From positions 8,286,905 through 8,350,904 of the forward strand of contig NW_020954548.1 of the NCBI RefSeq assembly GCF_900497805.2: a DNA stretch of 64,000 nt, read 5' to 3'. The DNA comes from Vombatus ursinus. Its lineage: Eukaryota; Chordata; Mammalia; Diprotodontia; Vombatidae. The notes below the pieces were generated by a model. That model worked only from the letters and a program-made list of their open reading frames with translations, had not been told where the DNA came from and did no database searches. Positions 53,601-62,624 of this stretch are shown one piece after another; the stretch's first letter is position 1; each line of letters opens with the position of its first letter. A program made the translations under genes and the position numbers.

Positions 53601-53649
53601 CTTGTTTGATGGACTTCAGATAGAAACAGTCTTGGAAAAAGTCCTTCTC

Positions 53650-54520
53650 CTGCTGTTATTTTTTGTTTTTAATAATCTTTAGACTATCACTAGATAAAAA
53701 TGACTGCTTTCCATAAATGAATAAGAATATTGGGATACAGGTATGTCTTCTGGAGGCTCACAGAACACATTTTGGGGGGATTCAACTCGAAAAGCATACA
53801 GAATGACAGAGACAATATGTACTTTATCCTATTCCCACATAATTTTGACTTCCATGTCTTTATATTTTTAAACCTTTTTATTCCAAGGAGGTTGGGGATG
53901 ATGATCATTTGGTATAGCTACAGCTATGAAAAAACATTGTTCTTAAATATTTATGGGTCAGTGTTAAATGTAGGCAATTGTGAGCAACAGTACTGTCTGT
54001 CCAGTTCTAGTATAGTTTATTTGTTGAATTCTCAAGGATATTTTCAGGTCTATATTTGTAGTATGAGGATTTATTCCATATTTGTGAAAGATACTGACTT
54101 TCTGATGTGTAACTCTGGCCACCTGGTTGTTTCTTGCTAAGTGTATTTGTTGTTGTTCAGTTGTTTTTCAGTCATGACCAACTGTCTGTAACCCCATTTG
54201 GGATTTTTTTTCCTTAGGCAATTGGGGTTAAGTGACTTGCCCAGGGTCACACAGTTAATACGTGTCTGAGGCCGGATTTGAACTCAGGAAGATGGGTCTT
54301 CCTGACACCAAGCCTAGCACTCTGTCCCCTGAGCCACCTAGCTGCCCTGCTAAGTATAAAGGAGTTGCTAAATTTTTGAAGCCTGAAATGATGCATTGCA
54401 CAGTGCCTGCTGTTTCCTTGCATAATATACATAGATTAATGAGTCTAGACTCCTTAACACAACTCATCTGGTGGTGATGAATTGCTATAATAAACCTCTC
54501 TGTTTCTATTATTATCATCA
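53650..54520 (-). mobile_element. R4/Dong-like LINE C-terminus, antisense, copy 1
   Basis: The minus frame at 54524 down reads LCILCKETAGTVQCIISGFK NLATPLYL, matching the CCHC knuckle of restriction-like-endonuclease LINEs (CxxC..T(I/V)xHIxxGCxxLAxxxYL) with its H and last C replaced. Lower down 53690-53800 encodes LQKTYLYPNILIHLWKAVIF, the NIYIxxQKAVIL end motif. A SINE at about 54146-54350 interrupts it. Trinucleotide repeats flank the upper end. Confidence 0.65.
54146..54350 (-). mobile_element. Marsupial SINE, antisense, mosaic
   Basis: The 3' end TTGTTGTTCAGTTGTTTTTC and CCCCATTTGGGATTTT is long-type, but it passes directly into TTCCTTAGGCAATTGGGGTT, typical of the short type, then AAGTGACTTGCCCAGGGTCA and GAGCCACCTAGCTGCCC. 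Either an internal deletion or a SINE-into-SINE insertion. Confidence 0.88.
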
Positions 54521-54619
54521 TCATTCCTCTTATCTTATTTTTCTCATTTTTTATAGATTTAAATTACAAATGGAATAGAAAAAGTAAAATTACTATCTTG
54601 CTATTATTCTTATATATTT

Positions 54620-55130
54620 AATATTCTGCAGACTATTACACAAATGGGTAAAATGACTACTTTTTATAATTGAATTAGAATATTGGGATGAGAGCCCATT
54701 TTCTGTAGCCTTGCAGGTAGCATCTTCAAGAAAATCCTAGTAGTAAGCAGGTTATCTCTACTTTGGAGACTATGAGTATTCAGTAGGGTGACCTCTATTA
54801 AAAATGTGGTTCTCAAATTTTTATGGGTCAATGCTATGTCTAGGGCATTGTCCATAGAACTTTCTGTAATGATGCTGCTGTTGTGGTACAGTTTATTTGT
54901 TGAATTCTCAGGGTTATTTGGGGTTTGTATTTATAGTGTGGAGATTTATTATTTAGTAGTTTGTAGAAACAGTGAGCTATTGGTCTATCATTCTAGCCAC
55001 TTCATTGAGTCTTTCTGGGTATAGAGCAGTTAGTAAATTTTTGCATCCTGCAGTAATGTGTTGCACAGTTTGCATAACTTCATTGTGTAATCAGCATTGA
55101 TCTTATTATCGTCATCATCATCATCATCAT
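54620..55130 (-). mobile_element. R4/Dong-like LINE C-terminus, antisense, copy 2
   Basis: The minus frame 54664-54855 reads TTFLIEVTLLNTHSLQ and then LPARLQKMGSHPNILIQL, matching LIDVAVPNTHNLQ and the IPKxLxxxxKxLGxHPNIYIxxQKAV end of restriction-like-endonuclease LINEs. Upstream, NADYTMKLCKLC and YPERLNEVARMIDQ correspond to the knuckle and the following RHNxVAxxIH block. Same order and strand as copy 1 and clearly related at the DNA level (AGTTTATTTGTTGAATTCTC in both). Confidence 0.7.
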
Positions 55131-55133
55131 CAA
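55108..55133. repeat. (ATC)n microsatellite
   Basis: About 8 ATC units at the upper end of R4-like copy 2. Copy 1 has a similar ATT/ATC run at 54508-54525. Confidence 0.95.
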
Positions 55134-55180
55134 TCATTGTTACCATCACTAAATAAATGGAACATGGTCCTTGCCCCGTA

Positions 55181-55425
55181 GGGACAGCTAGGTGGCTCAG
55201 TGGATAGAGCACTGGATCTGGAGTCAAGAAGACTTGAGTTCAAATGCAGCCTTAGACATTAGCTGTGTGGCCCTGGGCAAGTCACTTAACCCTCCTGGCC
55301 TCAGTTTCCTAATTTGTAAAATGAGCTGGAGAATGAAATGGTAAACCACTCTGGTATCCTTGCCAAGAAAACTCCAAATGGGGTCATAAAGAATTGGATA
55401 TGATTGAAATGACTTAACAACAATA
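55181..55425 (+). mobile_element. Marsupial SINE, long type
   Basis: GGACAGCTAGGTGGCTCAGT head, GACTTGAGTTCAAATGCAGC B-box, TGGCCCTGGGCAAGTCACTT, CTTGCCAAGAAAACTCC and GACTTAACAACAATAAC. Confidence 0.94.
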
Positions 55426-55430
55426 ACTCT

Positions 55431-55443
55431 GCCCTCTAGGGGG
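55431..55443 (-). promoter_or_regulatory. Weak CTCF-like motif
   Basis: The minus strand CCCCCTAGAGGGC is one base from the CTCF core CCACTAGAGGGC. It lies inside L2 sequence, and GCCCTCTAGGGGG is partly palindromic, so chance is likely. Confidence 0.25.
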
Positions 55444-55649
55444 TTATAGTCTCTTAGGGAATAAGATAAATACAACCAGTTACATTGCAAATTAGAATAT
55501 AAATGCATAGGAAATATATAAGCAAAACCCTATTTGTTCAGATGAGGGTAAAAACTCTAGACAGGTGAAATGGGTGGAGTGACGAGAATTTATCAGGGAA
55601 GACTTCATAGAAGAGGTGGCATTTTAGCTGTTCCTTGAAGGATGCGTAA

Positions 55650-56460
55650 GCTGTTAATAGCTTACATTTATATAGAGTTTACCTCATGCTAAGCACTTTA
55701 CAAATCTTATCTCATTTTAATGGGATTAGGATCTAGACCCCAGAAAGGAAAAACCCTGGACTTTCCCACATGGCCAAATCTCTGGCATTTGCCTGAGGCT
55801 ATAATCCCATCAACTGGCCTTTCATTGTGACTATACCCAATCTCCCAATTCTGTTAACCTAGCCTGGCCTTCCTTTGCTTTACCTTCCTATGTATGGTGC
55901 CCCCCTCTCCATTTCCCACCCTTAATCCTAGCTAGGCTCCTTCTCCCCATGAGGTCCAGGTCCCAGGAGTTCTGTTCACCCCAGCTTACTGGCCACTCCT
56001 AGATCCCTCCCGCAGTCTTTCTGTATATAAGGTCCATCTTGTCTCCATTAAGATGCTGGGATTCTTATAATCTAGCCACTGCTCAGATTCTTAAAATCTA
56101 GCCAATAACTTAGTAATGTTCAGAGTCTTTAAGAGTCTGCCCAGTATGATGGATGTTCTAATAAACCTTGTCTTTGGCTGAAAGAAGGCTTGGGTCGAAT
56201 TCTTTCGGGCAGGACCTATGTGTTGTGATATTGGGGTCCCAGCACCCCTGAACCCCTAAACTGCATCAATTTGATGCTCACAATAACTTTGAAAAGTAGG
56301 TTCTATTATTATTCCCATTTTATAGATGAGGAAGTTGAGGCAAATAGAAATTAAGTGACTTGCCCAAGGTTGCACAGCTAAGTGACAGGCCTTATTTGAA
56401 CTCAGGCCTTCCTGACTCCAGGCCTGGTGCTATCCACTGTGCCACTTAGCTGCCCCTCAA
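55650..56460 (-). mobile_element. MIR-type CORE-SINE, antisense, split by an LTR
   Basis: AATAGCTTACATTTATATAG and CTTATCTCATTT at the left resume after the LTR as TTTGATGCTCACAATAAC, TTTTATAGATGAGGAAGTTG, GACTTGCCCAAGGTTGCACA, GAACTCAGGCCTTCC and CTATCCACTGTGCCACTTAG. Confidence 0.92.
55715..56267 (+). mobile_element. Solo LTR (endogenous retrovirus fossil)
   Basis: About 550 bp inserted in the MIR, starting near TGGGATTAGG and ending near AAACTGCA. Parts: U3, a TATA-like TGTATATAAGG at 56022, an AATAAA polyadenylation signal at 56160, and a U5-like segment with GGGTCGAATTCTTTC. The flanks TCATTT and TCAATTT may be a worn target duplication. No internal viral genes adjoin, so a solo LTR. 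Moderate age, younger than the MIR. Confidence 0.75.
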
Positions 56461-57170
56461 TTATCTCTTAACTCCCACAGAAGCAATGAAGCCATTCATT
56501 AATATCACAGTATGTCCCCCATACCACCAAACATGGAATTGTAATTTTTCCCTCCTTTCAAAATTGATGCTTTACCGGCTGCTGAAAAATGTTGGCAATT
56601 AGCATGTACTATCACCTCTAATTAGCCATTGGCAAACACAATTTAGTTAATGGCACTTAGGGAGGGAAAAGCATGAATCAGAACTAAATTCAAAATCTAT
56701 TGGGGAAGTGACCCTGATGAATCATTTGATAGTCAGTGAATACCATGTGGTTTTTCAGGTTTACTCTACAGATACCACCTAGATCATACTAAGTGAATCT
56801 AGGTAACAAGACAGTTTTAGTGATTAATTTGCCATATGCTCTAGGAAATCTTGCTAAAACAACAGGAAAAAAAAAACATGGGATGTGGGGGGATGGGGAG
56901 GAAAAAAATCCCTTTTCTTTTTCATCACAGCAATGACTTCCCCCTCCTTTTTTCCTCTTCTGAGGCATCAGTGTTTTTAAAACATTTAGACTCCCATGGA
57001 AGTAAATGGAACCCTGCCTTAAAATGAAAATACTAGGTGATCATTATGCATCTATTATTAAGCATTGAAATATCAAATTCAATTTTTGTCAATTGTTACA
57101 TAACACATTTTATAGGGATCCCAGAATAAACCCATAAGGAGGAGAATTCTTACACCTGTTCACCTTCTAT
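56461..57170. other. Repeat-poor block with clustered TF-like motifs
   Basis: About 700 bp without a recognised repeat. It contains CTCTAATTAGCCATTGGCAA (homeodomain core plus TTGGC), ACACAATTTAGTTAATGGC, GTGATTAATTTGCC and TTTTTAAAACATTTAG. The density of ATTA and TTGGC words and lack of repeats suggest a possible conserved enhancer. No exon seen. Confidence 0.4.
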
Positions 57171-57179
57171 TAGGGTTTC

Positions 57180-57265
57180 AGTTCCTGTACATCTGTAAAA
57201 TGAAGGGGGTTGGACCAGATGACTTCTAAAATCTATTTCAGTTCTAAATCCTAAAGTCCTAAGAT
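57180..57265 (+). mobile_element. CR1-tailed SINE, 3' part
   Basis: ACATCTGTAAAATGAAGGGG, GTTGGACCAGATGACTTCTA and TTCAGTTCTAAATCCTAAAG. Confidence 0.8.
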
Positions 57266-57483
57266 ATTATAACCTCCCCAGTAAAATGGGAAATAAGTTA
57301 ACCTATTAGGAATGTGAAAGGTGGAAGAGAGGTGAAAGGTGGCTTGGCGTTTTGAGGAATTTTGTAGAGTTACTGAGTGATGCACAAAAGAAAGCATGAG
57401 CTTGAGATCAGATGATCCAGCTGTCTGACTTTGGTCAAGTCATTTCAGTTTCCTCATTGGTAGAATGTGAGATTGGACTAGAT

Positions 57484-57930
57484 CAGGGGATCTTGAATTT
57501 GTTTCATGGAGTCCTTTGGCAGTCTTGTGAAGATCCCTTTCTCAGAGTAATGTTTTTAAATGCAGAAAATAAAATACACAGGATTGCAAAGGAACTAATT
57601 TCATATAGTTATATTGCAGCTATATATTGCAGCTAAGTGGTGCATTGGATAGAGTGCTGGGCCTGGAGTCAAGAAGACTCATCTTTGTGAGTTCAAATCC
57701 AACCTCAGACACTTACTAGCTGTGTGATCCTGGGTAAGTCACTTAACCCTGTTTGCATCAGTTTCCTCATCTGTAAAATCAGTTGGAGAAGGAAATGGCA
57801 AACCACTCCAATATCTTTGCCAAGAAAACCCCGAAAGGGGTCATAAAGAATTGGACAAGACTGAAAAACGACTAAACAACAGTTAAAACTTTTTTAATAG
57901 AGTTCATGAGCTCTAGGTTAAGAGCCCTAG
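57484..57930. mobile_element. hAT MITE, copy B, with a SINE inside
   Basis: TTCATGGAGTCCTTTGGCAG, AATGTTTTTAAATGCAGAAA, GATTGCAAAGGAACTAAT match copy A at 21024. The right end reads TCTAGGTTAAGAGCCCTA. Flanks GACTAGAT (57476-57483) and GGCTAGAA (57930-57937) agree at 6 of 8, fitting an old hAT duplication. Confidence 0.78.
57622..57883 (+). mobile_element. Marsupial SINE, long type
   Basis: GCAGCTAAGTGGTGCATTGG head, TTGTGAGTTCAAATCCAACC B-box, TGATCCTGGGTAAGTCACTT, TTTGCCAAGAAAACCCC and GACTAAACAACAG. Confidence 0.94.
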
Positions 57931-57995
57931 GCTAGAAAAACTGTAAATTCCCTTTTAGCCCTAGTGTTTCATGACTTAAAGATTCTAGGATCTCA

Positions 57996-58115
57996 GTTTT
58001 GTGTTTTGCCTTACTATGTCACCCTTTGAACCTCATTTTAAAAATCTATAATGTGAAAGTGTTGTAATAGGTGAACTTGAAGGTCTCATCTAGCTCTGAC
58101 ATCCTGTCAGCTGAG
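57996..58115 (+). mobile_element. CR1-tailed SINE, diverged
   Basis: CCTTTGAACCTCATTTTAAA, GTAATAGGTGAACTTGAAGG, TCTCATCTAGCTCTGACATC. Confidence 0.6.
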
Positions 58116-58454
58116 ATCTACTATGAATTGCTTATGAGTATACTGGTACTGAGTAATTTGGGTCCCAAATAAAATAGCCAACTATTAATAAGGCATTTGG
58201 CAGTGGCAGAGTATTATGTGTGTTAATAATATATTAATTAAGAAATATATTTTACATAAATATATATTTTCATCATTAAATCAGTTCTTTGAGGTAAGGA
58301 GTGCATTTGTTATTAGCCTCATATTCATATGAGGAAACTGAAGACTCAGAAGACCTGACTGGCTCTGCTACTTATTAGCTGTGTAATGATTAATTGATTA
58401 TTATTGATATAATAATCAATATAATTGATTATTATTATTAAATGATTAGGTCAT
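58116..58454. other. AT-rich; weak antisense MIR fragment
   Basis: Mostly unrecognised TA-rich sequence with TTATTATTGATATAATAATC runs near 58399. A degraded antisense MIR part may lie at 58275-58360 (TCATATGAGGAAACTGAAGA). Confidence 0.4.
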
Positions 58455-58739
58455 TTGTTTGAGCCTAATTTGTTTGCGCTAATATTTGTATAGAGCTTTA
58501 AGATTTGCAAAATTAAATATTTTTTAAAAGTTTGCAAAGTATTTGATAAATTATCTCATTTGATCTTCCCACAACCCTGTGAGGTACATGTTATTATTAT
58601 CCCCATTTTACAGAAGAAGAAACTGAGGCCAAGAAAGGTTAATTGATTTTCACATGGTTACACAGCTAGTAAGTGTCTGAGGTAGGATTTGAACTCAGGT
58701 ATTCCAGAATCCAAATCTAGTGCTCTCTATTCAGTATAT
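58455..58739 (-). mobile_element. MIR-type CORE-SINE, antisense
   Basis: ATTTGTATAGAGCTTTAAGA, CATTTGATCTTCCCACAACC, CATTTTACAGAAGAAGAAAC, GTTACACAGCTAGTAAGTGT, GAACTCAGGTATTCC. The head is cut by the following transposon. Confidence 0.9.
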
Positions 58740-60084
58740 CAGGGGTCAGCAAACTACAACCTGCAGGCCGAATATGGCCCATCACTAAGAATGGTTTTTT
58801 ACATTTTTAAATGATTGAAAAAAATCAAAAGAAAAAGGATATTTTACAGCACATGAAAATTACATGAAATTCAAATTTTAGTGTCCATAAATAAAGTTTT
58901 ATTGGAACAAAGCCACACTCATTCATTTACATATTGTCTAGGACTGCTTTCATGGTACAATAGCAGTTGGAATATTTGCGATAGAGACCATATGTAGCCC
59001 TCTCCTTGCTTCTCACTGCTATTTGACAGAGTTCTGAGTGCCACACGTATTGCCGTACCATGACATTTAATTTTATTTTACTTTTTACCAGTACATACTC
59101 ATCAAAATAAGAAAAAAAGAGAAAAAAGTTTTATTATGACTTTTTGAGCTCAAGGCTAAGATTGAAATTTTTCTGAATGAGAACCACATTTAACCACTAT
59201 TATTGAGGACTGAATGTCTTTGAAGATTATCTTTTGCTGCAGACTTGATAATGATTCTTAATTAATTCAAGCTAAAATTACAAGGAAAAGCAGTATTTAT
59301 ATGCAAAACTTATGCTGTGATAAGTCAATTTTGATGACAACTAAGATTGTTTGAATAACAAGTCATATCAAGCTGCTTTATACATTTCCTGTGCTGTCAA
59401 AAGTTAAAACAAAAAGTGAGATCTCCATTCCCACACAAATTTGCAGTAGATATATTGTCTGAGCTCAAACTACAGTCCCAGCAGTGTTTTTCAGACTTTG
59501 ATTCAAGTGCAAAAGAAATTTCTATATTTCAAAATCCATTTCGTTTTGCAATTGTTGAGCTTCTACCTAACTTTCAATCGGAAGTGGTTAATCTTCAATA
59601 GAATATCATGTTAAAACACAAACAAATATCAAGAGAAGAATCTAATAGAATTCTATAAATGTCTTCTAAGTGATAAACAGGCTTAATTAAAACTATATGC
59701 TCATGGACTGATATCAGAATTTGGTAGTACCTATGTGAAAAGACATTTCCAAAGATGTAACATGTAAAATCTCATTATAGATCACCCTTAACAGATGAAC
59801 ATTTGCAATCTATTTTGATGATAAAGAACACTAACTTTGAACCCCAATTAAGTGAAATTATCACCCTTCCAAAAAGAATTCTATCCTCATTAGACCTATA
59901 TTACAAAAAATTATACTCATTTATATTGTATTTTGAATTTTATCAATGAAAAAAATTGTGGAAATTTGCTTTTGTTCCTGCTATCTAAGTACCTACATTA
60001 ACATCCTAGACTTTACTTCTTATCCCGCAAAGTTTAAAATGTTTACTATCTGGCCCTTTACTGGAAAAAGGTTGCTAAACCCTG
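58740..60084 (+). mobile_element. Charlie-type hAT transposon with transposase remnants
   Basis: Terminal inverted repeats: CAGGGGTCAGCAAAC at the left and GGTTGCTAAACCCTG at the right. Subterminal sequence (AATAAAGTTTTATTGGAACA, AAGCCACACTCATTCATTTA) matches the MER5/Charlie group. Inside, 59416-59598 encodes QQCFSDFDSS, FQNPFRFAIVELLPNFQSEV VNLQ, and 59725-59830 resembles the SEFGSTYVCEKTF..LTDEHLQ dimerisation domain. About 1.35 kb, shorter than intact Charlies, with several broken frames. Confidence 0.85.
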
Positions 60085-60089
60085 TATTA

Positions 60090-60175
60090 TTTCAACCTCA
60101 CAGAATTTTTGTAAGGGAAGAGCTTAATTAAACTATAAAGTGCTGTGTAAATATGAATTCTTATCAAATGAAATA
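60090..60175 (+). mobile_element. Possible MIR 3' fragment
   Basis: CAACCTCACAGAATTTTTGT, AACTATAAAGTGCTGTGTAA and ATATGAATTCTTATC follow the MIR 3' order. Weak. Confidence 0.4.
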
Positions 60176-60179
60176 ATGA

Positions 60180-60432
60180 GCTTTGTAGATCTTAACTTTC
60201 CCCCACCTCATTCCTGAAATTCTTCTAGGCTTAGTGCTAATACAACCACCCCTGTGGAGCTTTCCTTTATCTTTTGCCAGCAACTCTTTGTATCTCCCCA
60301 ATGCAGTAATTCCATTCAATTCACTTTTTATGCTACAATCTCCTGAAAGGCAGGAACCCTACTTTATCTAAACTTTAATTACCACTAGTGCCTAGCACTG
60401 TGCTCTGACATAGTGGGTATTTATTGATTTAT
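60180..60432 (+). mobile_element. L2-type LINE 3' end
   Basis: CACCCCTGTGGAGCTTTCCT, ATCTCCTGAAAGGCAGGAAC, AGTGCCTAGCACTGTGCTCT, GTGGGTATTTATTGATTTAT. Confidence 0.8.
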
Positions 60433-60449
60433 TGACTCTATTCAATTTT

Positions 60450-60960
60450 GCAAACATTTATCATCTACTTACTATGACTCTGGCCATTTGTCTAGCCGTA
60501 GGAATACAAAGCAGAAAACAATATGGTTCCTTAAAGAACTTACAATATAATAGGGAGTAACTGACATATGCAAATAAGTATAAGATGGGGCAGCTAGGTG
60601 GTACAGTGGATAGGCACTGGACTTGCAATCAGGAAGACTTATCTTCATGAGTTCAAATCCAGCCTCAAATACCTAATAGCTGTGTGACCCTGGGCAAGTC
60701 ACTTAACCCTGTTTACCTTAGTTTCTTCATCTGTAAAATGAGCTGTAGAAGGAAATAGCAAAGCACTCCAGTATCTTTGCCAAGAAAGCCCCAAATAGAG
60801 TTACAAAGAGTTGGACATGACCAAAAAACACAACAGCAACAACAAAATAATACCAGATGACAGATGCAAAGAGCTCTAAGAAAATTTGAGTGGGAAGTGG
60901 TCACATTCTATCAGGAGGAATCCAGAAGGCCTCCAAGGAAGAGATGGGATCAATAGATAG
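60450..60960 (-). mobile_element. L2-type LINE 3' end, antisense, split by a SINE
   Basis: TTTGCAAACATTTATCATCT, GGTTCCTTAAAGAACTTACA and TAATAGGGAGTAACTGACAT; after 60847, AAATTTGAGTGGGAAGTGGT and CCTCCAAGGAAGAGATGGG. Confidence 0.75.
60587..60847 (+). mobile_element. Marsupial SINE, long type
   Basis: GGGGCAGCTAGGTGGTACAG head, TTCATGAGTTCAAATCCAGC B-box, TGACCCTGGGCAAGTCACTT, TTTGCCAAGAAAGCCCC, GAGTTGGACATGACC and CAACAGCAACAACAAAA. Confidence 0.95.
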
Positions 60961-61039
60961 AGAGATAAGAATGAAGTGCACATTAAAGTTGATGGAATGA
61001 TTGTGGGAGTTCTGGGAGATGAGAGGGAAATCTGATCAG

Positions 61040-61145
61040 TAGGTATAACTCCCTGAGGGCAGAAACTGTCTCATTTCATCTTTTTATCCCCATTGCCTGG
61101 CACAAAGACTTATACATTATAAATACTTAATAGATATTTGTTAAA
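61040..61145 (+). mobile_element. L2-type 3' tail
   Basis: TAACTCCCTGAGGGCAGAAA, CCCATTGCCTGGCACAAAGA and TAGATATTTGTTAAATGAAT. Confidence 0.88.
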
Positions 61146-61299
61146 TGAATGTTGAATAAACAGGCACATCATGGAAAGCAGCCACACTTTCCTAGGGAAA
61201 TGTCTCTTGGTATGACTGTCAGAGTATGAGCCTTAAAATAGGCTGCCATTGGGCTAATCTATTAAGATATTTGGTCCTTAGACTCTCCTACGCTTATAA
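61146..61299. other. Unclassified
   Basis: Nothing recognised. Confidence 0.35.
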
Positions 61300-62620
61300 A
61301 ATAGTCAGTCAGCAAACATTTATTAAGTGTTTATTATGTGTCAGGCACTGTGCTAAGCTCTGAGGATACAAAGAATGGCAAAAACAATTCCTGCCTTCAA
61401 GGAATTCACATTCTAATAGGAAAACATTATGCAAGTAACTATGTACTTGCAAAACTTGTTTAAGGTAAATTAGAGGTAATCCAGGAAAGAAGACATTTGC
61501 AGTGTATGGAAATGGGAAAGTTCTTTTATAAAAGGTAGGATTTTAGTTGAGCCTTGAAGGAAGCCAGGGGTCAGAGATTAGGAGAGAGTACATTCCAAAC
61601 ACTGGGCATAGCCAGTGATAATGCACTGAGTCAAGAGATGAAGTGACATGCTCAAGGAACACCAAGGTGGCCAATATGTAAGAAGTCTGGAAAGGGCAAT
61701 AGGTTATAGAGGGTTTTTAAAAACAAGCAGAGAATTTAATATTTGATCTAGGAGGTAATAGGAAGCCACTGGAGTTTATTGAATGGAGGGTGACATGGTC
61801 AGACCTGTGCTTTAGTAAGATTACTTTGGCAGATCATGTTGGCAGTTGAACTGAGGATGGAATGGAGTGAGGAGAGACTTGAGGCAGAGAGACCAACCAG
61901 TAGGCTATTGCAATAATAAAAATGTGAGGTAAGGAGGACCTGCACCAAGGTGGTGGCTGTATCAGGGCAGAGAAGGGAGCAAAAACTAGAGAAATTGCAA
62001 TCAATAGGACTTGGCAACAGATTAGATGTGGGGGGGGTGGTGGTGGTAGTGAGAGAGAATAAGGAGCTGAGAATTGCAAGATTGCAAACCTGGGTGATTG
62101 AAAGGATGGTAGTACTATTGACAGTAATAGGGAAGTTGGGAAGGGAGAAAGGTTTGGGAGTGGGAGGAGATAATGAGTTCAATTTCAGACATAATGAGTT
62201 TAAACGTCTATGGAACATCTAGTTCAAGATGTCCAATAGACAGAAATTTGAGAGTGCAAGTCAGGATAAAGGTTAGGTCTAGATAAACAAATCTCAGAAT
62301 TATCTAAATAGAAAATGATAATTGAATCCATATAGGGGAGGAGAAAAGAGGGCCCAAGATCCTGCCTTGAGAGATACCCATTGTTAGTAGTTAAGGAGAA
62401 GATCCACCAAAGGAAATTGAGAAGGAGACATCAGACAGGTGTGAGATGAACCAGAAGAGAAAAATATCCCAGAAAACTAGAGAGAAAAGAGTATTAAGAT
62501 GACGAGGGTCAGAAGCTAACGAGATTTCAAGAAGGATGAGGACTGAGAAAAGGTCATTAGATTCATCAACCATGAAATCATTAGTAAATTTGGAGAGCTC
62601 AATTTCAGTTGAATGATGAT
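61300..62620 (-). mobile_element. L2-clade LINE, 1.3 kb antisense, RT C-terminus to 3' end
   Basis: The minus frame 61799-62218 reads LKLNSLSPPTPKPFSLPNFP, ITVNSTTILSITQVCNLAIL, LCPDTATTLVQVLLTSHFYY, CNSLLVGLSASSLSSLHSIL, the L2-clade block usually SRLDYCNSLLxGLPxSSLxxLQ. The 3' side (61313-61570) carries CAGCAAACATTTATTAAGTG, AGGCACTGTGCTAAGCTCTG and AGTTGAGCCTTGAAGGAAGC. Longest single L2-type copy here. An alternative frame 61834-62079 is a shadow. Confidence 0.88.
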
Positions 62621-62624
62621 CACT

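Larger units (their letters stand above)
55134..55645 (-). mobile_element. L2/L3 LINE 3' region, antisense, split by a SINE
   Basis: AACATGGTCCTTGCCCC resumes after the SINE as CTGCCCTCTAGGGGGTTATA, then AGGGAAGACTTCATAGAAGA, GGTGGCATTTTAGCTGTTCC and TTGAAGGATGC, the L2-type order. Confidence 0.8.
57385..57995 (+). mobile_element. CR1-tailed SINE hosting a nested MITE
   Basis: GAGCTTGAGATCAGATGATC and TCCTCATTGGTAGAATGTGA, GATTGGACTAGAT to 57483. After the MITE it continues GCTAGAAAAACTGTAAATTC, CCTTTTAGCCCTAGTG. Confidence 0.75.

Noticed and set aside
58732-60092. 8-bp target duplication around the Charlie element
   Set aside because: The flanks CAGTATAT and TATTATTT do not match well enough to call.
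61950-62222. 90-codon plus-strand open frame
   Set aside because: Antisense shadow of the L2-clade reverse transcriptase on the minus strand.
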